DNA of 53,070 nucleotides from an uncultured Erwinia sp. (lineage in GTDB: Bacteria > Pseudomonadota > Gammaproteobacteria > Enterobacterales > Enterobacteriaceae), in the NCBI GenBank assembly GCA_945290265.1, contig CALYQW010000023.1, forward strand, positions 1 to 53,070, written 5' to 3'. The notes beneath the pieces were generated by a model. The model had not been told where the DNA came from, did not search any database, and worked only from the letters and a program-made list of their open reading frames with translations. Below are positions 37,374 to 47,952 of this stretch, one piece after another. The translations under genes were made by a program, and so were the position numbers. Numbering within the stretch: position 1 is the first letter of the stretch; each line of letters begins with the position of its first letter.

Positions 37374-37808
37374 GTGTTATGTAAAGACCGTCCTGTGTTC
37401 TGTAAAGACTATCGCATTGATAGGTACCTCAATGAGGGATTATTTAATGGGAAAACTGTTTACATCCATTACACTTCTGAGCAAGGACTTAAGGCGATAA
37501 GAAAAGACGGAAAAATATCAGCAAATCCAAATCGTGATCGGAGGGGACCAAAGGCCAAAAGAGGGGTATATCTCACCTTAGCTAAAGATGCAATGAATCA
37601 GAAGAAGGCGCATAAACTTCTGTTTTTTTGTGAAGAAAAATACGCGTCAAGTGCTACGCATTGCATTATTTTTGTCTTCTATGATAACCGCGAACTGACG
37701 TATGCTCCCATCACCTCAGGGAGTTCTGTGACAGAGGTGATTTCATGGAATGATATAAATTTCAATCAAATCGATATCATATATTATGGTAAAAACTGTT
37801 TTATTTAA
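37374..37808 (+). CDS. Predicted HYD1-type ADP-ribosyltransferase toxin
   Basis: This 144-residue protein carries the HYD1-signature ADP-ribosyltransferase (Tox-ART-HYD1) layout: HYT in VYIHYTSEQGLKAIRKDGKI (His32-Tyr33-Thr34), then RRGPKAKRGVYLTLAKDAMN (Gly64 to Thr68), then a Cys/Ile-rich strand CIIFVFYDN. Such domains are usually the C-terminal payload of polymorphic toxins and modify a target with ADP-ribose from NAD. Here it is free-standing, with no PAAR, RHS or signal sequence. The start is a GTG at 37374 after AAGGGAG. It is much richer in A+T than its neighbours, a sign of transfer. No immunity gene is evident beside it. Confidence 0.65.
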   Translation: MLCKDRPVFCKDYRIDRYLNEGLFNGKTVYIHYTSEQGLKAIRKDGKISANPNRDRRGPKAKRGVYLTLAKDAMNQKKAHKLLFFCEEKYASSATHCIIFVFYDNRELTYAPITSGSSVTEVISWNDINFNQIDIIYYGKNCFI

Positions 37809-37913
37809 TAAAACACATCTCCTGCAGTGGTATTGTTGTGTTTAAGGAGACTTACCAAAAAGAGTTTATCCTACAAATAACTCTTCTAAACTGATTCAAC
37901 CTGTTTCCGGTAC

Positions 37914-37986
37914 AAAGCCTGAGTTCGACATACTTGCGAAGTGCTGTAGCCTGTGGCGTCAGCTGTTTGCTGGAAACTCAGGCTTT
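37914..37986. repeat. 12-bp perfect inverted repeat with 49-base spacer
   Basis: AAAGCCTGAGTT (37914-37925) is exactly complementary to AACTCAGGCTTT (37975-37986); the right arm runs into TTTTTA. It lies between the toxin gene and the recombinase fragment. It could be a large terminator-like stem, a recombination site, or an element end. The spacer contains CTTGCGAAG and GCTGTAGCC near its left part. Confidence 0.6.
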
Positions 37987-38226
37987 TTACTTGTCGATAA
38001 TATAATACTTTCTGATGGCGGTTATTACTGCGCGGGTGATCGGGTCGGCCTGCAAAGGGCCTTTATCTGACAATGCCTGCCATGATGTGGGCACATCAAG
38101 ACTGACAATTCGCAACTCGTGTTGTTCTATCTGCTTTTTCAGCGTCACCCAGTCGCTGTTGCTGAGACGTGTCAGGCGGTCTGTTTGCTCAACCGTCAAG
38201 ATATCATTGCGATGACAGTCCATCAA
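37987..38226 (-). pseudogene. Serine recombinase (resolvase/invertase) fragment
   Basis: The frame reads HRNDILTVEQTDRLTRLSNS, then DWVTLKKQIEQHELRIVSLD and VPTSWQALSD. This is the middle of the resolvase N-terminal catalytic domain (D.L.VE..DRL.R....W..L...I...G.R.VSLD.PT). The active-site serine region before it and the DNA-binding helix-turn-helix after it are absent; the C-terminus (ITAIRKYYIIDK) is foreign. It is an internal remnant, and evidence that the islet arrived on a mobile element. Confidence 0.8.
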
Positions 38227-38550
38227 TGATGGCTTAGCCTGATACGCAGGTGAAGCAAGATGTTAACCTGAGAGACGTTTGCTGTAAAACACCCGGACTT
38301 TCGGATCCGCCTGCCCGTTGCTGCATGACTATAATGGCTGCACGATGCTGACCGGGGGAATTCACTTCATTAGTATGTTGTAACTAATAAACTGTCAGTC
38401 TTGTGCTGTAAGTTAAATTTGATAATTAGTTTTAATACCGTCGCACGATTAAAAATAATAATCTTTTAATTTACGTAGGATATGTCGTCCCCCAGCGCTA
38501 ATTTTACGCCAGACACAATCATGACATACCGCAGGCAATTGATTATCAAC
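38227..38550. other. Intergenic stretch right of the islet, with the lapB downstream side
   Basis: No gene. It holds the right copy of the 13-bp repeat (38375-38387) and then AT-rich sequence (38400-38480). The boundary of conserved chromosomal DNA probably lies at the repeat. Confidence 0.45.
38375..38387. repeat. 13-bp direct repeat, right copy
   Basis: ATGTTGTAACTAA, identical to 37027-37039; see the left copy. Beyond it the sequence leads into the lapB end. Confidence 0.5.
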
Positions 38551-39720
38551 CTACTGCCCGTCGAGGCCACGGATCGGTTTTACTGAAGACCAGGCCCGGC
38601 AGGAAGGGCAATGCCAGTAGAGGGTATGCGCGGTAAAACCGCACTTATGACAGCGGTAGCGGGGTTTGGTACGGATTTGTTCACCCACCATATCGCGCAG
38701 CGCCATCAGGCTCTCCTTAGCCCGGCCATCTTCGGCATCCTGCAGGTTAAAATCCATCAGACGATGAAAAACGCGCATTGTTGGATGGCGTTGCAGCTGC
38801 CGGGTGATATAGGTTTGAGCAACCTCAGCCCCCTCTTCCCGAACCAGTATGCCAGCCAGATAAAGCTCGGCCGTGGCCCCGGTATTTTCTTCCACGCAGC
38901 GCTTAAGATAGTCGTTCCATTCCGTTGGTTGCTGCAGATGTCTGTAACAGGTTTCCAGCATCTCAAGCGTATCACTGACCAGCTCTTTATCTTGCTCGAT
39001 CACGCGTTTCAGGGCGATAACCGCCCTGGCATATTCCCCTTTCGCCATCTGTAAGCGCCCCATCATAATCGAGACGCGCGCACTGTTACGGTCGGCCGCT
39101 TCGCCTTTTTTCAGCAGCGTCATTGCGCGTTCAAGATCGTCACTGCTCATAGCCTGTAAAGCCAGTTCGCAGTAGAAGTGCGCAATTTCCATTTTTTTGC
39201 TGGTTTTACCCAGCTTAACCAGACGTTCGGCCACATCGATGGCGTTATTCCAGTCACTGGTGGCCTGATGGATCAGAAGCAACTGTTGTAACGCCCCGGA
39301 ACGAAAATCGGTTTCGTCCACCAGCTGTTCAAACATCTGTTCTGCGCGATCGTAAAAACCGGCCGCCATATAGTCGCGGCCCAGCTGCTGGATCGCCAGC
39401 AGACGCTGGTCGTAAGTCAGTGAGGCGCTTTCCATCAGTGACTGGTGAATGCGAATTGCCCGATCCACTTCACCGCGTGAGCGGAAAAGATTGCCCAGCG
39501 TCAAATGTGCTTCCACCGTTCCGCTGTCTTCTTTCAGCATATCGAGAAACAGGTCAACAGCTTTGTCCTGCTGATTGGAGAGCAGGAAGTTGACGCCGGT
39601 AACGTAATCCCGTGACATGCGGCTGGCCTCCTGCTGTTTATCCTGTTGCGAACTCCTGCGTCCCATATACCAGCCATAAGCAGCCGCCACGGGAAGCAGC
39701 AGAAACAGCAGTTCCAACAT
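38551..39720 (-). CDS. lapB: Lipopolysaccharide assembly protein LapB
   Basis: LapB (YciM) is an inner-membrane-anchored tetratricopeptide protein that steers FtsH-mediated degradation of LpxC and so sets LPS synthesis. The 389-residue product has an N-terminal membrane anchor (MLELLFLLLPVAAAYGWYMG), about nine TPR repeats (for example NFLLSNQQDKAVDLFLDMLK) and the C-terminal rubredoxin-like metal site CHKCGFTAHTLYWHCPSC. It follows lapA with 6 bases between them, as in E. coli. Elsewhere pyrF lies just downstream; here an islet intervenes. Confidence 0.96.
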   Translation of the reverse strand: MLELLFLLLPVAAAYGWYMGRRSSQQDKQQEASRMSRDYVTGVNFLLSNQQDKAVDLFLDMLKEDSGTVEAHLTLGNLFRSRGEVDRAIRIHQSLMESASLTYDQRLLAIQQLGRDYMAAGFYDRAEQMFEQLVDETDFRSGALQQLLLIHQATSDWNNAIDVAERLVKLGKTSKKMEIAHFYCELALQAMSSDDLERAMTLLKKGEAADRNSARVSIMMGRLQMAKGEYARAVIALKRVIEQDKELVSDTLEMLETCYRHLQQPTEWNDYLKRCVEENTGATAELYLAGILVREEGAEVAQTYITRQLQRHPTMRVFHRLMDFNLQDAEDGRAKESLMALRDMVGEQIRTKPRYRCHKCGFTAHTLYWHCPSCRAWSSVKPIRGLDGQ

Positions 39721-39726
39721 AAAGTT

Positions 39727-40032
39727 TTATTCCTTAGCAGACAGCTCGGATGCCGTCACAGTGCTGTCTTTCTGGCCCAGCTGTTGTTGCAGACGTTTGA
39801 TCCTGCGCTGAGCCGCTGCCAGAGAGAGCCGAACCCGCAGCCAGAATAGTAGACATATCGCCCAGCCCAGCAGAAAACCACAGGCAAACAGCGTGGCCAG
39901 CAGGGTTGAAATGCGAAACTGCCCCTGCGCTAACAGGTAATTGAAAGTCACAATCTGGTCATTATGCGCCCCCAGGGTGACAGAAATAACGAAAATCACC
40001 AAAACAACCAGGAAAATCAGCAAAAATTTCAC
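39727..40032 (-). CDS. lapA: Lipopolysaccharide assembly protein LapA
   Basis: LapA (YciS) is a small inner-membrane partner of LapB. The 101-residue product has two membrane helices (FLLIFLVVLVIFVISVTLGA and TLFACGFLLGWAICLLFWLR) and a C-terminal coiled-coil tail (RRIKRLQQQLGQKD). It leads a two-gene operon with lapB. Confidence 0.94.
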   Translation of the reverse strand: MKFLLIFLVVLVIFVISVTLGAHNDQIVTFNYLLAQGQFRISTLLATLFACGFLLGWAICLLFWLRVRLSLAAAQRRIKRLQQQLGQKDSTVTASELSAKE

Positions 40033-40199
40033 ATTTCATCCTCAAATAATTCAGCATCATCCGGATACGTTATGCAACGTTTAACTACGTGCTTTAAGCC
40101 CGCGAACGCCAGCTGACAAATTCACATCGTCATAAGAGTAACATTGCCGCAGGAAAGATAAAAATATCAGGCAATAAAATCATTTATCAACCGCACACA

Positions 40200-40931
40200 T
40201 CATTTATTTTTTGGCGCAAACACGTCTGGCCTGCTGCGAAGTACCAGCCAGCAGGCCAGAGTGACAATCAGCCAGCTTATCAGCGTGGAGACAATCAGAT
40301 CCTGCGGCCAGTGCATACCGAGCATTAACCGACTCGCCATCACGGTGCCAGCCCAAACCATAAGCGCGACGACAGTCAGGTAACGTCGTCGTGGCCAGAG
40401 TAAACCGGCCCCCAGCAGTGCCCAGCTGGCAGCGAACATTGTATGACCGGAAGGAAACGAAAATCCGGTTTCAAACGCCCAGTGCTTTTTCAACCACTGC
40501 GGAATCTCACTATAGCCAGCAACCATCTGACGCACCTGCTGACTCCGTTGGGCGCGCGGCAGTTGGTAGAACTGACGTGGATCCAGACGCCCCTCGCTGT
40601 CCAGCCACATCACATAAGGGCGTGCCTCCTGAACCTGTTCCTTCAACAAACTTTTCGCATACTGCCCCAGCAGGATAGCGCCTCCTGCCAGCAGGATAAT
40701 CAGCAATGCGGGTTTCAACCTTGGCCGCAAACACCAGAGAAACCAGGCGGCAAAGAGCAGGCTGGTAATTATCCCCCAGGGGCGGGTTACGGTTTCAGTA
40801 AATCCGTATAATATCACATATTCTGCCCCCATCGGCTGAGGCCACCAGTGCCAGCCGCTTAACAGCACAATCAGTGGCATAACCAGCAGCAGCAAAGCGC
40901 CCAGCGAGGTACGTATAAGGATAGCAGGCAT
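40200..40931 (-). CDS. pgpB: Phosphatidylglycerophosphatase B
   Basis: PgpB is an inner-membrane PAP2 phosphatase acting on phosphatidylglycerophosphate and undecaprenyl pyrophosphate. The 243-residue product has all three PAP2 motifs: KEQVQEARPYV, FSFPSGHTMFA and SRLMLGMHWPQDL. Six membrane segments are visible. AAAGGAACTGAG precedes ATG 40931. It is divergent from ribA. Confidence 0.95.
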   Translation of the reverse strand: MPAILIRTSLGALLLLVMPLIVLLSGWHWWPQPMGAEYVILYGFTETVTRPWGIITSLLFAAWFLWCLRPRLKPALLIILLAGGAILLGQYAKSLLKEQVQEARPYVMWLDSEGRLDPRQFYQLPRAQRSQQVRQMVAGYSEIPQWLKKHWAFETGFSFPSGHTMFAASWALLGAGLLWPRRRYLTVVALMVWAGTVMASRLMLGMHWPQDLIVSTLISWLIVTLACWLVLRSRPDVFAPKNK

Positions 40932-41228
40932 CTCAGTTCCTTTAGTTCGTCATATCACAACAATTGAAATACTGATATTCGTATAAAAAATAGTAATATA
41001 GTCATCACTGTAGCCCTGTTTTTGCGCTTACGCCTGAACTCCCGCGCCTCAGTGCTGAAAATAAGACTCAACCGGTTGCTCTGTCTGCCCGCAAAAGCAG
41101 AACAATTAAATTGATTTACATAACCATTTTATCTGTCTGCGGTCAGAGTATGTCAGAATAGCGATAATTTTTATCTTTATGGTACTGTTGTCCGCTGATT
41201 ACGGTGCCTGACGTTACTGGAGAATGAC
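40932..41228. other. Divergent promoter region between pgpB and ribA
   Basis: About 300 bases with AT-rich stretches at 40960-41000 and 41100-41180. It should hold both promoters. No riboswitch fold or small gene was recognised. Confidence 0.4.
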
Positions 41229-41822
41229 ATGCAGCTTAAACGGGTGGCAGAAGCCAACCTGCCCACACCCTGGGGCGATTTTCTTATGGTGGGGTTTGAA
41301 GAACTGAAAACCGGTCGCGATCACGTGGCGCTGGTTTTTGGTGATATTTCTGATAATAAACCGCTACTGGCACGGGTGCACTCAGAATGCCTGACCGGAG
41401 ATGCATTGTTCAGCCTGCGCTGTGACTGCGGTTTCCAGCTGGAGTCCGCGCTGCGCCAGATTGCGGAACAGGGTAAAGGCGTTCTGCTCTACCACCGCCA
41501 GGAAGGTCGCAATATCGGCCTGTTAAATAAGATCCGCGCTTATGCCTTGCAGGATCAGGGCTTTGACACGGTAGAAGCGAATCATCAGCTGGGTTTTGCC
41601 GCCGATGAGCGTGATTTCACCCTGTGTGCCGATATGTTCCATCTGCTGGGGGTCAATGAAGTTCGTTTGATGACCAATAACCCGCGTAAAGTGAAAATTC
41701 TCAGCGAAGCGGGGATCAACATTGTAGAGCGCGTTCCCCTACTGGTAGGGCGCAATCCTGCCAATGCGCACTATCTGGACACCAAAGCGGCCAAACTGGG
41801 CCATCTTCTGTTTAAGAAGTAA
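41229..41822 (+). CDS. ribA: GTP cyclohydrolase II
   Basis: RibA opens GTP to start riboflavin synthesis. The 197-residue product has the zinc-binding cysteines in [20 protein letters not shown], the [20 protein letters not shown] segment and [14 protein letters not shown]. It lies alone between pgpB and ymiA; in E. coli acnA is on its upstream-region side of cysB, but acnA is absent here. A strong terminator follows. Confidence 0.97.
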   Translation: MQLKRVAEANLPTPWGDFLMVGFEELKTGRDHVALVFGDISDNKPLLARVHSECLTGDALFSLRCDCGFQLESALRQIAEQGKGVLLYHRQEGRNIGLLNKIRAYALQDQGFDTVEANHQLGFAADERDFTLCADMFHLLGVNEVRLMTNNPRKVKILSEAGINIVERVPLLVGRNPANAHYLDTKAAKLGHLLFKK

Positions 41823-41825
41823 AAC

Positions 41826-41862
41826 AATCAGGGCGGTCTCTGCGCCCGCCCTGATTATTCTG
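41826..41862 (+). terminator. Rho-independent terminator after ribA
   Basis: AATCAGGGCGG (41826-41836) pairs perfectly with CCGCCCTGATT (41846-41856) around a 9-base loop, followed by ATTCTG. Confidence 0.8.
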
Positions 41863-41975
41863 CCGTGGCACTATCCATCTCTCTGCTACCTTCACCGCTG
41901 TGCGGACATGCAATCTGTTACCTCGTAACAATTAATTAATTATACATGATAATTGTCGCATGTATCAGAATTATC

Positions 41976-42167
41976 TCAGGCCATAAAAAAATGGCAGGCG
42001 GTAAATACAATGCCGGCAACAGCAGCCCAAAACAATGCCAAAGCACCCAGCGTCTTCAACCAGACTTTGCGTCTGAACGCGTGATTAGTCTTAGTTTCGG
42101 CGGCATTCCCCGGGGTTAAAGCGCTAACAGTACAGGATTCTTTGCTCATATTAATAACGTTGCTCAT
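41976..42167 (-). CDS. ymiA: YmiA family small membrane protein
   Basis: This product of up to 63 residues ends with the YmiA-like FRRKVWLKTLGALALFWAAV, then AGIVFTACHFFMA, giving one membrane helix. YmiA is a short enterobacterial protein of unknown function encoded between cysB and acnA. The start is unclear: ATG at 42167 or at 42149, neither with a good ribosome binding site. Its presence next to cysB marks the conserved locus from which yciX and acnA are missing. Confidence 0.65.
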   Translation of the reverse strand: MSNVINMSKESCTVSALTPGNAAETKTNHAFRRKVWLKTLGALALFWAAVAGIVFTACHFFMA

Positions 42168-42340
42168 AAGAAAATCACTACCATTATAAGGGGTTGATTA
42201 TGAAGTATAGGAATAAAGTTTAGGAATTATCCAATTAATAACCGGTAAATAAAACTGTTTTTTTACTGTGAAGCTGACTTTTTTTTAGTCAAAAAATTTG
42301 TTAGTCAGTAAACTGCTGATATTGGTGGGAAAGTCGATCG

Positions 42341-42365
42341 CCGCCTTCCTGCGGCAGGAAGGCGG
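42341..42365 (-). terminator. Hairpin after cysB
   Basis: CCGCCTTCCTG (42341-42351) pairs with CAGGAAGGCGG (42355-42365), 11 perfect base pairs with a 3-base loop, 12 bases after the cysB stop. No T run follows on the minus strand, so termination may be factor-assisted. Confidence 0.6.
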
Positions 42366-42377
42366 GTGAATATGAGG

Positions 42378-43505
<1,128 letters not shown>

Positions 43506-43569
43506 TCAAAGACAGTTTAGATGTATAGCATAAGAGGATTAACAACAGCGCGATCGGGTAAATAATGGA

Positions 43570-43594
43570 TAAAAGGGCGAACCTGAGTTCGCCC
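43570..43594 (-). terminator. Rho-independent terminator after topA
   Basis: On the minus strand GGGCGAA and TTCGCCC (43588-43594 and 43575-43581) pair around CTCAGG, followed by TTTTAT. It lies 23 bases after the topA stop. Confidence 0.85.
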
Positions 43595-43616
43595 CTGGTG
43601 CTGAGGATGTGTCACG

Positions 43617-46214
43617 TTACTTTTTTGTCACCTGCCACTGTCCGTCAATAAAGAAAGCACTCCAGCCGGTCGCTTTGCCGTCTTTTTCGGTACTGACGTA
43701 CTGTTGTTTGGTTTTGCGACTGAAACGAACCACCGCTTTATTGCCTTCTTCGTCACTGACCGGGGCATCAGCCAGATAACGCAGTTTTTCCGGCAGGCGA
43801 TCGCTGAATCGTTGCAGTTCTTCCACCAGCGGCGCACGGGTTTCGCGCGATTTCGGGAAGGTGTTGGCAGCCAGGAAGATCCCCGCAGCGCCATCACGCA
43901 GTACAAAGTATGCTTCCGATTTTTCACACGGCAGTTCAGGCAGTGGCACCGGATCTTCCTTCGGTGGCGCGACCTCACCATTACGCAGGATCTTACGGGT
44001 GTTTTTACAGCCGTCGTTAGTGCACCCCATGTACTTACCAAAACGCCCCATTTTCAGGTGCATGTCAGAACCACATTTTTCACACTCCACAACCGGACCG
44101 TCATAGCCCTTAATACGGAACTCACCCTGCTCAATCTTGTAGCCGTCACATTCCGGGTTGTTACCACAAACGTGCAACTTTCTGTGAGTATCAATCAGAT
44201 AGCTGTCCATCGCCGTACCGCATTTGTCGCAGCGATGACGGGCGCGAAGCGCATTGGTTTCCGCATCATCTCCCTCAAGAATATTTAGCACTTCATTCTC
44301 AGGGATCAGGTTGATGGTCTGCTTACAACGCTCTTTCGGCGGCAACGCATAGCCGGAACAGCCGAGGAACACACCGGTACTGGCGGTACGGATCCCCATC
44401 TGACGGCTGCAGGTTGGGCATTCGATGGACGTCAGCACCACATGGTTGGGCTGCATGCCGCCCTCTTCCGGCTCTTTACCAGCCTGATCCAGCTGCTGGG
44501 TAAAATCATCAAAGAAGTTATCCAGCACCGCTTTCCACTGCGCCTGGTTATTGGCCACTTTATCCAGCGCATCTTCCATATGGGCGGTGAAATCGTAATT
44601 CATCAGCTCACGGAAGTTCTGCTCCAGGCGGTCAGTAACGATTTCACCCATTTTTTCGGCATAGAAACGCCGGCTTTCCACTTTAACGTAGCCGCGGTCC
44701 TGGATAGTCGAAATAATTGATGCATAGGTAGACGGACGACCGATACCACGTTTCTCCAGTTCACGCACCAGCGAGGCTTCACTGAAGCGGGCCGGAGGCT
44801 TGGTAAAGTGCTGGCTGGGCAGCAGTTCCTGCAGGCTCAGCTCATTGCCGATCTCCACCGCTGGCAGGGTGCGATCTTCATCACCCTTGCGCAGCGCCGG
44901 CATAACTTTTGTCCAGCCGTCAAAGCGCAGCGTACGCCCTTTGGCTTTTAGCTTAAAGTCACCCGCGGCCACCGTCAGGGTGGTTGAATCATACTGCGCA
45001 GGCATCATCTGACAGGCAACGAACTGACGCCAGATCAGCTGATACAGTTTTTGCGCATCGGCTTCCATATCTTTCAGCTGTTCTGCCAGTACGGAAACGT
45101 CCGAAGGACGGATCGCCTCGTGCGCTTCCTGTGAGTTTTCTTTGCTGCTGTAAACATTGGCGGCTTTCGGCAGATACTTAGCACCAAATTCGCTGCCAAT
45201 ATAGTCGCGCGCCATGCTCAGCGCATCCTGACTGAGGTTGGTCGAATCGGTACGCATATAGGTGATGTGCCCGGCCTCATACAACCGCTGTGCCATCATC
45301 ATGGTTTTTTTCACGCCAAACCCCAGACGGGTACTGGCCGCCTGTTGCAGGGTCGAGGTGATAAACGGTGCGCCAGGTTTACTGCTGGTCGGCTTATCTT
45401 CGCGGTCTTCCACCACAAAGCGGGCTTTCTCCAGCAGGCTGACAGCGGCATGGGTTTGCTCGCGGTTAACCGGACGGAATGGTTTATCCTTCTGGTGGGT
45501 TACCTGCATTGGCAGCTCAACCCCTTTAGGCGTTGCAAGCCGGGCATTCAGCTCCCAGTATTCTTCCGGTACAAACGCTTTAATTTCACGTTCACGCTCA
45601 ACCACCAGACGCACGGCTACCGACTGCACGCGCCCGGCAGAGAGTCCGCGCGCCACTTTTTTCCACAGCAGGGGGGAAACCATATAGCCCACCACGCGAT
45701 CCATGAAACGGCGAGCCTGCTGAGCATTAACACGGTCGATATTCAGTTCGCCCGGCTTATCAAACGCCTGGCGAATCGCATTTTTAGTGATTTCGTTAAA
45801 CACGACGCGACTGTAGCGGGTGTCGTCACCGCCGATCACTTCCCGCAGGTGCCAGGCGATGGCTTCCCCTTCGCGGTCAAGGTCGGTTGCGAGATAGATA
45901 TGGTCAGCATTCTCTGCCAGTGATTTCAGCTCGGCAACCACTTTTTCCTTACCGGGCAGGATCTGATAGTTCGCCTCCCAGCCGTGATAAGGATTAACGC
46001 CCATCCGACTGACCAGCGCCGCCTTCTCGTCCTTTTTAACTTTTTTGGCTGTTTTACTGGTTGTAGAGTCAGCGCTCTTTTTAACTGTTGACCCACTGGT
46101 CGGCAAATCACGAATATGACCTACGCTGGATTTAACCACGTAGTCTTTGCCAAGATATTTATTGATCGTTTTGGCTTTTGCCGGGGACTCAACTATTACC
46201 AGAGCTTTTCCCAT
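43617..46214 (-). CDS. topA: DNA topoisomerase I
   Basis: TopA relaxes negative supercoils. The 865 residues equal the E. coli length. The Toprim domain opens [20 protein letters not shown] and has [13 protein letters not shown]; the active-site tyrosine lies in [15 protein letters not shown]-terminal zinc-binding modules follow ([52 protein letters not shown]). The ATG at 46214 is preferred to one at 46262, which adds 16 foreign residues. Gene order topA-cysB is conserved. Confidence 0.97.
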   Translation of the reverse strand: MGKALVIVESPAKAKTINKYLGKDYVVKSSVGHIRDLPTSGSTVKKSADSTTSKTAKKVKKDEKAALVSRMGVNPYHGWEANYQILPGKEKVVAELKSLAENADHIYLATDLDREGEAIAWHLREVIGGDDTRYSRVVFNEITKNAIRQAFDKPGELNIDRVNAQQARRFMDRVVGYMVSPLLWKKVARGLSAGRVQSVAVRLVVEREREIKAFVPEEYWELNARLATPKGVELPMQVTHQKDKPFRPVNREQTHAAVSLLEKARFVVEDREDKPTSSKPGAPFITSTLQQAASTRLGFGVKKTMMMAQRLYEAGHITYMRTDSTNLSQDALSMARDYIGSEFGAKYLPKAANVYSSKENSQEAHEAIRPSDVSVLAEQLKDMEADAQKLYQLIWRQFVACQMMPAQYDSTTLTVAAGDFKLKAKGRTLRFDGWTKVMPALRKGDEDRTLPAVEIGNELSLQELLPSQHFTKPPARFSEASLVRELEKRGIGRPSTYASIISTIQDRGYVKVESRRFYAEKMGEIVTDRLEQNFRELMNYDFTAHMEDALDKVANNQAQWKAVLDNFFDDFTQQLDQAGKEPEEGGMQPNHVVLTSIECPTCSRQMGIRTASTGVFLGCSGYALPPKERCKQTINLIPENEVLNILEGDDAETNALRARHRCDKCGTAMDSYLIDTHRKLHVCGNNPECDGYKIEQGEFRIKGYDGPVVECEKCGSDMHLKMGRFGKYMGCTNDGCKNTRKILRNGEVAPPKEDPVPLPELPCEKSEAYFVLRDGAAGIFLAANTFPKSRETRAPLVEELQRFSDRLPEKLRYLADAPVSDEEGNKAVVRFSRKTKQQYVSTEKDGKATGWSAFFIDGQWQVTKK

Positions 46215-46664
46215 AATTACCTTTACCTGATTAAAACATCCGAGAGTAAACAGTGCCGTCAACCCTGATCACACAGGATACTGTGAATTGGTTATCAGGG
46301 ATTTGGCTCCTGCCCGGATAACTTCCTGTCTGATTCAGCCTGAGGTGAAGCGTTATAACACGCTGATTAACGGTACTTTCCACCACCTGTCAAACGATGA
46401 TCTAACAGAGCGTAAAGTATGCATTACGCCCGGAACCCGAAACGCCCACACTCTACCTGATAAAATCTGATACGCAACTTAATTAGCATTAAGGTGACGT
46501 TTATGCCAGGAATGAGAGGAAAAAGTCCGTTGAAAACCGCATTTTCAAATTGTGTTCGCCAAAAACGCAGAAGGTGGTGGGAAAATGATCGGCAGCGCGG
46601 GTGAAATAAGAAGGATCTGATATGTTCAGTCCCGGCCGCCTGATGCGGCCGGGACCGCAGTCGA
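46215..46664. other. topA upstream region; yciN absent
   Basis: This 450-base gap should contain the topA promoters. In E. coli yciN lies between topA and sohB; no such gene is seen. A 60-codon plus-strand open frame (46288-46470) has no family likeness. Confidence 0.45.
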
Positions 46665-47714
46665 CTACATCAGCGGTTTATTGCCACGCTGCCAGAAACG
46701 TAGCAGCAGACGTTCCGCACTGAGCGCTGCGCTGTGGGTAAAGCGATCCATCAGACGTTTGCGCTGGGCATAGCGTACGCCAATCACCTGATGGCTGTTC
46801 AGTTTGCTGATAATTAGATCATCACTGGTGCCCAGTTCATCCACCAGCCCTTTTTCCTGCGCCTGAGTGCCAAACCAGTATTCGCCGGTTGCTACCGCAT
46901 CAATATCCAGTGACGGGCGCATCTGATGGACAAACTGCTTGAACAGGCCGTGGATATCGTTCAGATCGTGACGGAATTTTTCCCGTCCCTGTTCCGTATT
47001 TTCACCGAACATGGTCAGGGTGCGCTTATACTCACCGGCGGTGTGCAGCTCGACGTCAATATCGTGATTTTTCAGCAGACGGTTAAAGTTGGGGATCTGT
47101 GCCACCACGCCAATAGAGCCAATAAGAGAAAACGGCGCGGCGACGATGCGGTCGGCCACGCAGGCCATCATATAGCCGCCGCTGGCAGCCACTTTGTCCA
47201 CCGCCACCGTCAGCGACAGCCCTTTATCACGCAGGCGCTGCAGCTGTGATGCAGCCAGACCATAACCATGTACCACACCACCGGGACTTTCCAGCCGCAG
47301 CAATACTTCATCAGCAGCGCTGGCAACCGCCAGCACTGCTGAAACTTCTTCGCGCAGCGCGCTGACTTCATGGGCATCGGTACTGCCTTTAAAGTCGATG
47401 ACCCAGGTAGTTGCCTTCGCATCCGGGTTATCCGCTCCCTGTTTTACCTGCTGCTTGCTGGCTCTATCTTCCCGTTTTTGCTTCTTTTTCTGTTCCTTCT
47501 GCCACTGCTTCTGTTGCGCCTTTGATAACGTGGCTACCCGCATTTCATCCTGCATCGCGCTGTAGCGTTGTTTCAGATCGGTCAGCTTAAGCTGACCGCC
47601 TGCATCACGTTTTCGCAGCGCGACACCGGCAATCACCAGAATCACCGCCACGATCGCCACCACCAGGGTAACGGTTTTTGCCAGAAAAAGTCCGTAATAA
47701 GAAAACAGATCCAC
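46665..47714 (-). CDS. sohB: Inner-membrane S49 protease SohB
   Basis: SohB is a signal-peptide-peptidase-A-like membrane protease. The 349-residue product has an N-terminal helix (YYGLFLAKTVTLVVAIVAVI), a charged Lys/Gln-rich segment (QWQKEQKKKQKREDRASKQQ), and the S49 domain with DKVAASGGYMMACVADRIVA carrying the catalytic Ser region and TAGEYKRTLTMFGEN carrying the Lys. Translation starts at a GTG (47714) after AAGGTGG. Length equals the E. coli protein. Confidence 0.93.
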   Translation of the reverse strand: MDLFSYYGLFLAKTVTLVVAIVAVILVIAGVALRKRDAGGQLKLTDLKQRYSAMQDEMRVATLSKAQQKQWQKEQKKKQKREDRASKQQVKQGADNPDAKATTWVIDFKGSTDAHEVSALREEVSAVLAVASAADEVLLRLESPGGVVHGYGLAASQLQRLRDKGLSLTVAVDKVAASGGYMMACVADRIVAAPFSLIGSIGVVAQIPNFNRLLKNHDIDVELHTAGEYKRTLTMFGENTEQGREKFRHDLNDIHGLFKQFVHQMRPSLDIDAVATGEYWFGTQAQEKGLVDELGTSDDLIISKLNSHQVIGVRYAQRKRLMDRFTHSAALSAERLLLRFWQRGNKPLM

Positions 47715-47952
47715 TTATATCCACCTTGTTGTCGGTTTTTTAAAATCAGGCCTCAGTGTAACTGAGTCGCTGCCACTCGTCGCCTGTCACGGTCGTTGAG
47801 TAACGTTGTATTGCGCTATTTTTATCCCGCCCGTACCTGTAACCGCCTTTTTTTTTGCAATATGTGGTTTTTACCCGGTTACGGGGTGACAGAGCATGTC
47901 TGGCAGGCTACATTTTTAGTCCTGTTATTCGATTCCTGAAGGAGAGTTTTTC

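Noticed and set aside
46288-46470. 60-codon plus-strand frame upstream of topA
   Set aside because: Falls in the topA promoter region, no ribosome binding site or family.
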